Source: Candidatus Kuenenia stuttgartensis (GTDB taxonomy: Bacteria; Bacteroidota; Bacteroidia; Flavobacteriales_D; Crocinitomicaceae). Taken from it: a stretch of 20,212 bases of DNA. Shown here in pieces: positions 1 through 6,954 of this stretch. The stretch lies in NCBI GenBank assembly GCA_943326025.2, contig CALPRR020000021.1:1-20212 (forward strand), given 5' to 3'. The notes beneath the pieces were generated by a model. That model did no database searches. It saw nothing but the letters and a program-made list of their open reading frames with translations, and was not told where the DNA came from. Numbering within the stretch: the first letter of the stretch is position 1; each line of letters starts with the position of its first letter. Position numbers and translations under genes: made by a program.

Positions 1-2538
1 ATGGCTTCATTTTCAATGGATAGTCCAAATCCTATTCTTCGAATTGATTTAGAAGGTAGATTAATTTTGAGAAATAAAGCTTCCGAAAAAATTGTATCAA
101 TAGAATTAGATGGTAAAGAAAGAGAAGACAAGGTATTATTCAAACTTTTGCCTAAAATTTTAAACAAAAACAATTCGCATATTTTATTTGAAATTACTTC
201 TGAAAACAAATACTATTTTGTAACAGCAATGCTTTCCAAATCAAATGATTATATAAATATTTATTTGAATGATATCTCAAAACAAAAATTAGCTGAACAA
301 GAAATACTAAAATCAAACGAACAATTAAATTTATTTAAAGTTTTAATCAATAATTCTTCTGATGCAGTTCAAGTTTCACTTGTAAGTGGTCAATTATTTT
401 ATATAAATAAAATTGCTAGCGAACGTTTGGGAATTGAGATTGAAAATTGTCAGAACTATTATGTTAAAGATTTTGAAGCGATTTTTGATGAAGAACAAGC
501 GTGGATCGATCACGTGAACGAACTTAAGAGCATTGATTTTTTAACAATAGAAGGAAAAAACATCAATCATAAAACAGGTAAATCATTTCCTGTTGAAGTA
601 GTTGTTAAGTATATTGAAATTAGCGAAGTTGGTTTCATAATTGCCAATTCGAGAGACATCACTGATCGTAAAATAAATGAAGAAAAACTAAGAATTCAAG
701 AAGAAAAATATAGGAATATTATTACGAATATGAATCTTGGACTTTTAGAAGTTGATCTAGAAGAAAAAATTGAATATTGTAATCAAAACTTTTTAGAAAT
801 ATCAGGATATACATTCGAAGAATTAAAAGGTAAAAAAGCGAATGATATTTTTTCTATAGAAGAATCAAAACAAATTATCGAAGAAAAAATTAGACTTAGA
901 GAAGAAGGAAAATCAGACAGCTATGAAATAGCAATTCGCAATAAGTCAGGAGATTTGAGATGGTGGTTTATCAGTGGTGGTCCAAATAAAAATGATAAAA
1001 ATGAAATCATAGGTTCAATAGGGATCCATTTAGATATTACAAAACAAAAAGAAATCGAAAGGGATTTAGAAACAGCACTAATTGCATCTAAGGCTGCTTC
1101 TGAAGCTAAAGAAGCATTTTTAGCAAATATGAGTCATGAAATTCGTACACCTTTGAATGGAATCATTGGAATGATTAGAGAATTATCGACAAATAAAACA
1201 ATTGAAGAACAATTTTCAATGATAGAAAATGCCCAAAAAGCATCGAAACACCTTCTATCTATCATCAATAATATTTTGGATATTTCTAAAATCGAAGCGG
1301 GTGAAATCGAAGTAAAACACTTAAACTTTAATTTATTTAATGTTTTAGATGATATTCAATCAATTTTTGAAAATGAATGCTCAAAAAAGAACATAAAATT
1401 TGAAGTAAATACTGATAATCGTTTAAATTCTATTTTTAAAGGAGATGAGATTCGAATACGACAAGTTCTTTTGAATATTATTGGCAACTCTTTAAAATTC
1501 ACTCAACATGGAGGGATCAAAGTGATTTCGTCATTGGTTGATGATCATGAAATTATTCAATTTCAAATCATTGATACAGGAATTGGGATGTCGCGGGATT
1601 TTCTGAAAAATATTTTCACGAAATTTCATCAAGCTGATAATTCAAATGAAAGACAATATGGTGGAACTGGACTTGGAATGGTTATTACGAAAGAATTAAT
1701 TGATTTAATGAATGGTCAAATTTCGATTGAAAGTGAATTAAAAAAAGGAACAACGATTACAATTCAGTTGAAATTAGAAAGAGGTGAATCGACGGATTTA
1801 TTAGTAAAAGAAGAAAATAAAATAGTCGATTTTACTGAAGAGGTTAAAATCCTATTAGTGGAAGACAATGAATTAAATAGGATGGTAGCTAAAATGGCTA
1901 TGAATGGCGATAATTTTGAAATTGTAGAAGCAGAAAATGGAGTTGAAGCTCTGAAAATACTCGAAAACGCTACTTTTGATTTAATCTTAATGGATCTTCA
2001 AATGCCTATCTTAGGAGGAATCGAGACGACCTTAAAAATTAGAGAATCAGGAGATCAAACTCCAATTATTGCATTGACAGCAAATGCATTTAAAACGGAA
2101 TTACAGAAATGTAAGGATGCAGGAATGAATGATTACATCGTAAAACCTTTTGAGAAAGCCGATTTCTTAAATGTAATCATTCGATCACTTGAATCTAAAA
2201 TGAATAGTAAAAAAGAAAAGCTTTATTCATTGGATAAATTGAATGAAATGAGTGATCATAATAAGGAATTCATTCAAAAAATGATAAGTATTTTTCAAAA
2301 GACAATTTCAAAATCACTCGAAGATTTAACAATTGCAATTGAAAATGGAAATATAGAATTAGTGAAGCAAATAGCTCATAAAATTAAACCTTCCTTACAT
2401 AATTTGGAAATAAAATCTATTTACAAAGAAATTGAAGAATTAGAAACTTCAGAACTGAATTTAAATGAAATTAAAACTAAGGTCAAGAAGTTAAATTCAA
2501 CTTTAATGCTTGTAATAGAAGACATGCAGAATAATTAA
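1..2538 (+). CDS. Hybrid sensor histidine kinase, three PAS domains with receiver and Hpt (N-terminus may be cut)
   Basis: A multistep phosphorelay sensor, 845 residues as visible. Domain order: PAS-like segment about 1-95, PAS about 105-225, PAS/PAC about 235-352, a short coiled linker, HisKA with the H-box SHEIRTPLNG (phospho-acceptor His379), HATPase_c with N-box Asn496, G1 box DTGIGM (525-530) and G2 box GGTGLGM (554-560), receiver domain about 615-735 (acidic pair E621/D622, phospho-acceptor D665, T693, K715), and a C-terminal Hpt domain with His793 in the motif AHKIKPS. It has no membrane segment or signal peptide, so it is probably cytosolic and senses an internal or diffusible cue through PAS. 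The ATG is the first base of the window and the first PAS starts almost at once, so an upstream extension outside the window is possible. No response regulator lies next to it. The input signal and target cannot be read from the sequence. Confidence 0.93.
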   Translation: MASFSMDSPNPILRIDLEGRLILRNKASEKIVSIELDGKEREDKVLFKLLPKILNKNNSHILFEITSENKYYFVTAMLSKSNDYINIYLNDISKQKLAEQEILKSNEQLNLFKVLINNSSDAVQVSLVSGQLFYINKIASERLGIEIENCQNYYVKDFEAIFDEEQAWIDHVNELKSIDFLTIEGKNINHKTGKSFPVEVVVKYIEISEVGFIIANSRDITDRKINEEKLRIQEEKYRNIITNMNLGLLEVDLEEKIEYCNQNFLEISGYTFEELKGKKANDIFSIEESKQIIEEKIRLREEGKSDSYEIAIRNKSGDLRWWFISGGPNKNDKNEIIGSIGIHLDITKQKEIERDLETALIASKAASEAKEAFLANMSHEIRTPLNGIIGMIRELSTNKTIEEQFSMIENAQKASKHLLSIINNILDISKIEAGEIEVKHLNFNLFNVLDDIQSIFENECSKKNIKFEVNTDNRLNSIFKGDEIRIRQVLLNIIGNSLKFTQHGGIKVISSLVDDHEIIQFQIIDTGIGMSRDFLKNIFTKFHQADNSNERQYGGTGLGMVITKELIDLMNGQISIESELKKGTTITIQLKLERGESTDLLVKEENKIVDFTEEVKILLVEDNELNRMVAKMAMNGDNFEIVEAENGVEALKILENATFDLILMDLQMPILGGIETTLKIRESGDQTPIIALTANAFKTELQKCKDAGMNDYIVKPFEKADFLNVIIRSLESKMNSKKEKLYSLDKLNEMSDHNKEFIQKMISIFQKTISKSLEDLTIAIENGNIELVKQIAHKIKPSLHNLEIKSIYKEIEELETSELNLNEIKTKVKKLNSTLMLVIEDMQNN

Positions 2539-2594
2539 TAAAAAGAGTTTTATTCTACTAACACACTTTTCGGGATAGTGTCCAAATAAATGAA

Positions 2595-2620
2595 AAAGGC
2601 TGTCTTTATTGACAGCCTTT
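2595..2620. terminator. Bidirectional intrinsic terminator between the histidine kinase and the thiol operon
   Basis: A perfect 10-bp inverted repeat, AAAGGCTGTC / GACAGCCTTT, with a 6-nt loop (2605-2610). It lies between two convergent genes: 57 nt after the kinase stop and 5 nt beyond the stop of the minus-strand lipoprotein gene. A-rich sequence precedes the hairpin, giving the minus-strand transcript a T-rich tail, and T-rich sequence follows it on the plus strand, so it can serve both directions. Confidence 0.85.
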
Positions 2621-2625
2621 CTGAT

Positions 2626-3342
2626 TTATTTTAATTGTTTTACAACTTCTGATTTATCGATCAATCCTACATTTGACCATGTTTTCTCTTTGTTTTTATA
2701 CACTTGAAGTAAAGGTATTCCTTCAATTTTTTGTTCTTGAGCAATTAATGGGTTTTTATCGACATCAATTCGAATAACAACTACTTGATCTTTCATTTCA
2801 GTTGAAATTTCATCCAAGTAAGGTTTCATTTTTTTACATGGTCCACACCATTCAGCATAGTAATCGATAAGTACGATTTTATCTGTATTTAACAAATCTT
2901 TAAACTGTTGAGATGTCATTCCAGCCTCTATTGGTTTCGAATTAGTTGTCACTAATGGAAGATTAGCATTGTTCCATTGCATGATTCCGCCCTCTAATTC
3001 AAAAACTTCTTTGAATCCCATTGAACTCATATCACTAGCAGCAGATCCACTTCTTCCACCACTTAAACAGTAAACAAAAACAGGTTTTGTTTTATCTAAT
3101 TTTGAAATTTGTCCTTCAAAATCGTTACCATTATAATCGATATTGACTGCTTGATCTATAAATCCACCTGTAACTTCTTCTGGAGTTCTAACATCAATTA
3201 GTTGTGCATCTGGAGTTTCACTTAATTTTTTTGAGAATTCTGTTGGAGTCAAAATCGTTTTCACACCTTTTGATTGACCATTTGTGCAACTTGTAAAAGC
3301 TGCTAATAGAATAAATTGAATAAATAATAGTGTGTTTTTCAT
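2626..3342 (-). CDS. Rhodanese-thioredoxin fusion lipoprotein
   Basis: A 238-residue exported protein. The N-terminus has a lysine, a hydrophobic stretch and a lipobox-like FTSC (Cys19), so it is probably a lipoprotein facing the periplasm. Residues about 30-130 form a rhodanese domain: the LIDVRTPEE motif (48-56) and the active-site loop CLSGGRS, with Cys92 as the sulfur-carrying residue. Residues about 140-238 form a thioredoxin domain with the WCGPC active site (Cys166/Cys169) and a cis-proline at P210 (GIP). The fusion puts a persulfide carrier and a disulfide reductase on one chain, so the thioredoxin may reduce or regenerate the rhodanese cysteine (inference). It is the last gene of a four-gene operon, 7 nt after the OsmC-like gene, and is followed by a strong terminator. 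The domain calls are very secure; the physiological substrate is unknown. Confidence 0.93.
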   Translation of the reverse strand: MKNTLLFIQFILLAAFTSCTNGQSKGVKTILTPTEFSKKLSETPDAQLIDVRTPEEVTGGFIDQAVNIDYNGNDFEGQISKLDKTKPVFVYCLSGGRSGSAASDMSSMGFKEVFELEGGIMQWNNANLPLVTTNSKPIEAGMTSQQFKDLLNTDKIVLIDYYAEWCGPCKKMKPYLDEISTEMKDQVVVIRIDVDKNPLIAQEQKIEGIPLLQVYKNKEKTWSNVGLIDKSEVVKQLK

Positions 3343-3349
3343 ATTGTTT

Positions 3350-3814
3350 TTATATTGTTAAATTATCAATTAATACTTTTTCAATTTTAACTTGAGGTTC
3401 AAAGATTATAGTAGATTTTACAGAATTTGATATTAAACAAGCTGCTTCTGATTTTGATAAAACACGTTCAGCTTTTTCTTTAGAACTTTCATCTCTAATT
3501 GTTAATATCGGTTTTAAAGTAACTTCACTGATCATGAATTTCCCATCTACCATCTCTAGTTTTCCAACGGCATTCGATTCAAATGTAGTAAATTCCAATC
3601 TAGAATTTTCTGCAATGGAAAGAAATGTTGTCATCAAACAACTATTGACTGCAGCAACAAACAAATGTTCAGGCGACCAAATCCCTTCGATTCCTTTTGG
3701 GAATTCTGGTGGAGTAACCACTTCGATTTTAGAATTCAAAACAGAAGATTCTAAAATTCCTTTTCTATCTTGTTCCCAAGTTAGTTTTACGTCGTAAAAA
3801 TGTGTTGCGCTCAT
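3350..3814 (-). CDS. OsmC/Ohr-family protein (thiol-dependent peroxidase-like)
   Basis: 154 residues, the usual length for the OsmC/Ohr superfamily. The two conserved cysteines are present: Cys59 in the helix motif VNSCLMTTF and Cys126 in AACLISNS. In this family they form a redox pair that reduces organic hydroperoxides. The segment PKGIEGIWSPEHLFVAAV is the typical family region before the first cysteine. There is no signal peptide, so it should be cytosolic. It is translated 9 nt after the DUF2892-like gene and 7 nt before the rhodanese-thioredoxin gene, within a thiol-rich operon. The sequence alone does not decide between OsmC, Ohr and YhfA-type subfamilies; the neighbours suggest a role in persulfide or peroxide handling. 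Confidence 0.9.
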   Translation of the reverse strand: MSATHFYDVKLTWEQDRKGILESSVLNSKIEVVTPPEFPKGIEGIWSPEHLFVAAVNSCLMTTFLSIAENSRLEFTTFESNAVGKLEMVDGKFMISEVTLKPILTIRDESSKEKAERVLSKSEAACLISNSVKSTIIFEPQVKIEKVLIDNLTI

Positions 3815-3823
3815 AACTTTTTT

Positions 3824-4063
3824 TTATTTAATTTCTTCAAATGTTATTTCTTCCGCTTCATTCGATGAGGTTACTTTTTCCATCGGAATAGCGCAATTTC
3901 CGGAAGCACAGCCTAATTGAAAAATTCCCATCAAAGTGAAATAACTACCAAAAATTACTCCCATCCATTCTTTTTGTTGAATAGATTGAATACTAATGAA
4001 AATCCCAGCACCTAAGAATAATATTCTACGGAAATTCCAGTTGGTAAAAAGGATCTGTTTCAT
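3824..4063 (-). CDS. DUF2892-like small membrane protein with GCASGNC motif
   Basis: 79 residues. An NWNFRR start is followed by two hydrophobic segments (about 14-30 and 33-50), then the motif GCASGNC (Cys52, Cys57) and a short acidic tail. The layout resembles the DUF2892 (YgaP-type) membrane module, which in E. coli YgaP is fused to a rhodanese domain; here a rhodanese is encoded two genes downstream. The start ATG overlaps the stop of the preceding gene (ATGA at 4060-4063), so the two are translationally coupled. The positive-inside rule would place both termini, and therefore the CASGNC motif, in the cytoplasm, but the tail is acidic and the topology is uncertain. The function is unknown; thiol, metal or sulfur transfer is an inference. 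Confidence 0.82.
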   Translation of the reverse strand: MKQILFTNWNFRRILFLGAGIFISIQSIQQKEWMGVIFGSYFTLMGIFQLGCASGNCAIPMEKVTSSNEAEEITFEEIK

Positions 4064-4266
4064 TTGGTTGTTTTTGATTTGTCTTTTTGAAATATATTGA
4101 ATAAAAGTCCTCCCATAATTGCTCCATATAAAGAACTATTTAAAGGTTTTGAAGTTATCGAACAAGTTCCACTTGCACATCCGACAAAATGATAATAAAG
4201 ATAACCACCAATTGCTCCAATAATAACTCCAATGAGCGTAATTTTATATTTCTGAATGAATTTCAT
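4060..4266 (-). CDS. DUF6132-like small membrane protein with GCASGTC motif
   Basis: 68 residues with two membrane helices (about 9-27 and 46-61), a basic N-terminus (KFIQKYK) and a basic C-terminus (KDKSKTTK). This predicts both ends inside and the intervening loop outside. The loop carries GCASGTC (Cys30, Cys35), nearly identical to the motif in the next gene. The protein matches what I recall of the Bacteroidota family DUF6132. It is the first gene of the operon and overlaps the next gene by 4 nt. A weak -7-like element lies 18 nt upstream. Nothing beyond a membrane-bound cysteine-pair role can be supported from sequence. Confidence 0.82.
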   Translation of the reverse strand: MKFIQKYKITLIGVIIGAIGGYLYYHFVGCASGTCSITSKPLNSSLYGAIMGGLLFNIFQKDKSKTTK

Positions 4267-4284
4267 TTATTCTAATTAATAAAG

Positions 4285-4292
4285 CAAAGGTG
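4285..4292 (-). promoter_or_regulatory. Putative -7 element of the thiol operon
   Basis: CACCTTTG on the minus strand matches the Bacteroidota -7 consensus TAnnTTTG at all fixed positions except the first base. It lies 18 nt upstream of the first ATG of the operon, in the 58-nt gap after the GT9 gene. No clear -33 element is seen, so the call rests mainly on position. Confidence 0.4.
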
Positions 4293-4324
4293 TAAATTTA
4301 GAATGAATCGAAGAGTGACTTTTG

Positions 4325-5317
4325 TTACACTCCAATAAAAGTGTTGATTTGCTGTGAAATCTGATTCGAATCTTGAAGATTCATGCACTTAAAATGTCCT
4401 TTTGGACAAGATTTAAAACCTATTTTGGAACAAGGGCGACAACTTAAATCTTTAACTTCATGTATTGAAAAAAGTTCTTGATGACCAGGAAAATAAGGGA
4501 ACATTCCTAATGCAGGAACTGTGTTTCCCCAAACACTGATAGTAGGAATTTGAAAACAAGAAGCAATGTGCATCAACCCTGTATCATTTGAAAGAATCGC
4601 TTTTGATTGTGCTACGATACTTCCTGATTGTTGCAATGAAAAAGGGCCACATGCATTTTTAATCGTTTTCGAAGGGAAATTAGCTATTATTTCTTCTGCG
4701 AAATCATGATCCATCGGACCTCCAGCTAGAATAATAGGGAAATTAATTTTTTCGATAATTTCCACCAACTTCGAAAAAGGCATTCTTTTAGTTGCGAATT
4801 GAGCACCAATTGCGATTGTTAAATAAGATTTTGGAGCTAAATTAAATTCAGTCGAAACATCCACTTTTGATTTTTCAGAAAGAAAGAAATCACACGGTTT
4901 TAAATCGTTTTTTACTCCAAGATGATGAACTGTTTCAAAATAACGATCAACAATGTGTTTAGTTCCCATTTTGTCAATCTTAAATTTTACCAGCATCCAT
5001 TTTTTAACATTCATTTTTGGGAATGATTTTGATGGAGCACTAATTTTCTGTTTTAGTGACAGTGTTCGAATATTTTTGTGAAGATCAATTACCCAATCGT
5101 ATTTTTCCAATTTTAATTCAGAAATAACTTCTTTGATTGATTTTTCAATTGTAATTAATCGATCGATGTATGGATTGTTTTCTAAAACAGGAGTGAATGC
5201 TTTTTTGGTAATAAAATGAATCGTTGCATTCGGAATTTGTTGCTTCAAACAACGAATCACAGGTGACGTTAAAACAACATCTCCAATAGAACTGAAACGA
5301 ACGATTAATATTTTCAC
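4325..5317 (-). CDS. Glycosyltransferase family 9 (heptosyltransferase, WaaF-like)
   Basis: 330 residues, the normal length for ADP-heptose:LPS heptosyltransferases. The N-terminal Rossmann-like half starts MKILIVRFSSIGDVVLTSP, the family signature. The C-terminal half has GAQFATKRMP (171-180), the nucleotide-sugar-binding motif NDTGLMHIA (244-252) and a late Cys cluster (C293, C296, C304, C311) often seen in WaaF-type members. It should add a heptose or related sugar to the LPS inner core on the cytoplasmic face; the exact sugar cannot be told. The start is GTG: an in-frame TGA lies two codons upstream, and the nearby ATG (5319) is out of frame and runs directly into a stop. It is transcribed divergently from the O-acetylation locus, and kdsB in the same window fits an LPS role. 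Confidence 0.92.
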   Translation of the reverse strand: MKILIVRFSSIGDVVLTSPVIRCLKQQIPNATIHFITKKAFTPVLENNPYIDRLITIEKSIKEVISELKLEKYDWVIDLHKNIRTLSLKQKISAPSKSFPKMNVKKWMLVKFKIDKMGTKHIVDRYFETVHHLGVKNDLKPCDFFLSEKSKVDVSTEFNLAPKSYLTIAIGAQFATKRMPFSKLVEIIEKINFPIILAGGPMDHDFAEEIIANFPSKTIKNACGPFSLQQSGSIVAQSKAILSNDTGLMHIASCFQIPTISVWGNTVPALGMFPYFPGHQELFSIHEVKDLSCRPCSKIGFKSCPKGHFKCMNLQDSNQISQQINTFIGV

Positions 5318-5321
5318 ATAT

Positions 5322-5329
5322 CAAAAATA
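5322..5329 (-). promoter_or_regulatory. -7 promoter element of the GT9 gene
   Basis: TATTTTTG on the minus strand is a perfect TAnnTTTG. It ends only 4 nt before the GTG start, so the transcript would start at or within a base or two of the start codon (leaderless). The -33 region is not well conserved. Confidence 0.55.
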
Positions 5330-5388
5330 GGGATAAAAATGATTTTTTATGCGGAAAGAAGCATATTTCGTCTAAAACTTGGTTAGGA

Positions 5389-5421
5389 TTTGTTCATTTT
5401 CAATTCTCTTGCTTACATTTG
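5389..5421 (+). promoter_or_regulatory. Promoter of the SGNH/MBOAT locus
   Basis: TTTG (5389-5392) and TACATTTG (5414-5421) match both halves of the Bacteroidota sigma-A promoter (-33 TTTG, -7 TAnnTTTG) with a 21-nt spacer, within the accepted range. Transcription would start near 5428. That excludes the upstream TTG at 5379 as the start of the following gene and supports the TTG at 5439. Confidence 0.65.
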
Positions 5422-5438
5422 CAAACTTTATTTTCGAA

Positions 5439-6917
5439 TTGAAAGCTTATAAACCAATATATGTCGTAATCTTTTTAGCTAGTATTTTACTAGTCTTATC
5501 TCCGTTGGTTTATTTTGCTCCCAAAGATGGATGGAATATCGGTGGAAGAAAGTTTCAATTTTTAACACAAGAAGAATTCTTTCATCCTAAAAAACAGCAA
5601 AAAACAGATATTACAAAGTTGGTAGCAGATGTTGATACTGCTTCGATTGAAGCAGAAGAACCAAATGATTTATTAAAACATCAAAACGCCTCCGATGGAA
5701 AACTGGGGGCCCCTTCTGGTGGGACAGTGTCAGCTGAAAGTAGAACACAATTAGTTTTAAATGAAGGAGCTCGAAATGAATTAATAAAATTGTTCAAAGA
5801 ATTAGATAAGGTTGCGATAGATAAATCTAAAATTCATTTATTGCATTATGGTGATTCTCAAATAGAAGGCGATCGAATGACGGGTTATATTCGTCAACGT
5901 TTGCAGAGTCAGTTTGGAGGGAATGGCCCCGGTTTAATTCCTGCAACTAATGTATATACCACCAATACTTTTAAACAGACATTTTCTTCAAATTTCATGC
6001 GTTATACATGTTATGGAGGAGCAAAATTAAAAAATCGTCGTTATGGAACCTTAGGTTCTGCTGCTCGTTTTACTCAAGAAAATTATGATACAAATGCATT
6101 GAAATCATCAGTATTACAAGAAGGTTGGATAGAGATTGAACCACATCAAATGGCTTATAAACGAGCTAAAACATATAATAATGTTAAATTGTTTTATACC
6201 AGTTGTATAAAACCTTGTGCATTGAAAGTATATCAAAACGGAAAAATGATTCACGAGGATAGTTTGTTGACAGATGGAAAATACCATTCTATTGGTTTAA
6301 GTTTTGCAGCTACTCCTGGAAAATTGAAATATGTTTTTTCAAGTACTACAAGTCCTACAATTTGTGGTTTTTCATTAGAAGGCGATTATGGAGTTCAAGT
6401 GGACAATATCGGAATGCGAGGCTGTTCAGGAAATGTATTTGGTTCTATTGATGGAACTTCTATTAGTAAAATGAATGCTGAATTGAATTCTAAATTGGTT
6501 ATCCTTCAATTTGGTGGAAATTCAGTTCCATATTTTAAAGATAGTTCAGCTGTTCGAAATTATGCGAATCAGTTTCAGAATCACATGAAGATAGTAAAAA
6601 GCGCAAATCCTGGTGCAATGATAGTTGTGATAGGACCAAGTGACATGTCTTATTTGACGAAAGGAATCTATGAAACCTATCCATTTTTACCCTATTGTGT
6701 AGAACAAATGAAAAAAGTTGCCGGAAAAGAAAACGCAGCTTATTGGGATTTGTTTTCAGCTATGGGAGGAAAAAATTCGATGCCTTCTTGGGTTGATCAA
6801 GGGTTAGCAGGAATAGATTATATTCATTTTACACATCGTGGCGCAAGTATTGCATCACAGTTATTTTATGAAGCTTTCATTTCAGAATATGCCAAATGGA
6901 AGTCAGAAGGTAATTAG
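5439..6917 (+). CDS. Membrane-anchored SGNH/GDSL-hydrolase-like protein of an O-acetylation locus
   Basis: 492 residues from the TTG at 5439. From this start the protein begins MKAYKPIYVV, a basic tip followed by one hydrophobic helix (about 7-26), a clean signal anchor. The same frame runs back to a TTG at 5379, but that codon lies upstream of the predicted transcription start. After a low-complexity linker (about 40-105) comes an SGNH catalytic domain: block I HYGDSQIE (Ser140), block III FGGNS (Asn361) and block V DYIHF (Asp460, His463). The 220 residues between Ser and Asn are far longer than in a minimal SGNH fold and contain a beta-rich insert that may bind carbohydrate. It probably acts in the periplasm with the MBOAT protein two genes downstream, as AlgJ/AlgX or PatB partner AlgI/PatA. 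It could be a transferase or an esterase; the acceptor glycan is unknown. Confidence 0.85.
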   Translation: MKAYKPIYVVIFLASILLVLSPLVYFAPKDGWNIGGRKFQFLTQEEFFHPKKQQKTDITKLVADVDTASIEAEEPNDLLKHQNASDGKLGAPSGGTVSAESRTQLVLNEGARNELIKLFKELDKVAIDKSKIHLLHYGDSQIEGDRMTGYIRQRLQSQFGGNGPGLIPATNVYTTNTFKQTFSSNFMRYTCYGGAKLKNRRYGTLGSAARFTQENYDTNALKSSVLQEGWIEIEPHQMAYKRAKTYNNVKLFYTSCIKPCALKVYQNGKMIHEDSLLTDGKYHSIGLSFAATPGKLKYVFSSTTSPTICGFSLEGDYGVQVDNIGMRGCSGNVFGSIDGTSISKMNAELNSKLVILQFGGNSVPYFKDSSAVRNYANQFQNHMKIVKSANPGAMIVVIGPSDMSYLTKGIYETYPFLPYCVEQMKKVAGKENAAYWDLFSAMGGKNSMPSWVDQGLAGIDYIHFTHRGASIASQLFYEAFISEYAKWKSEGN

Positions 6918-6954
6918 AAAAAGACTATTAATTGCCATTTTGAAAATTCAATAA

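Noticed and set aside
3534..3797. Plus-strand ORF opposite the OsmC-like gene
   Set aside because: It is fully antisense to a clear family member, matches no known family, and has no promoter of its own.
4313..4332. Inverted repeat GAGTG/CACTC at the end of the GT9 gene
   Set aside because: The stem is 5 bp, overlaps the stop codon and lacks a following T-run, so a terminator call is not supported.
5705..5713. GGGGGCCCC run in a very AT-rich gene
   Set aside because: It lies in the low-complexity linker of the first SGNH protein and encodes part of LGAPSGG; no repeat partner or sign of insertion was seen.
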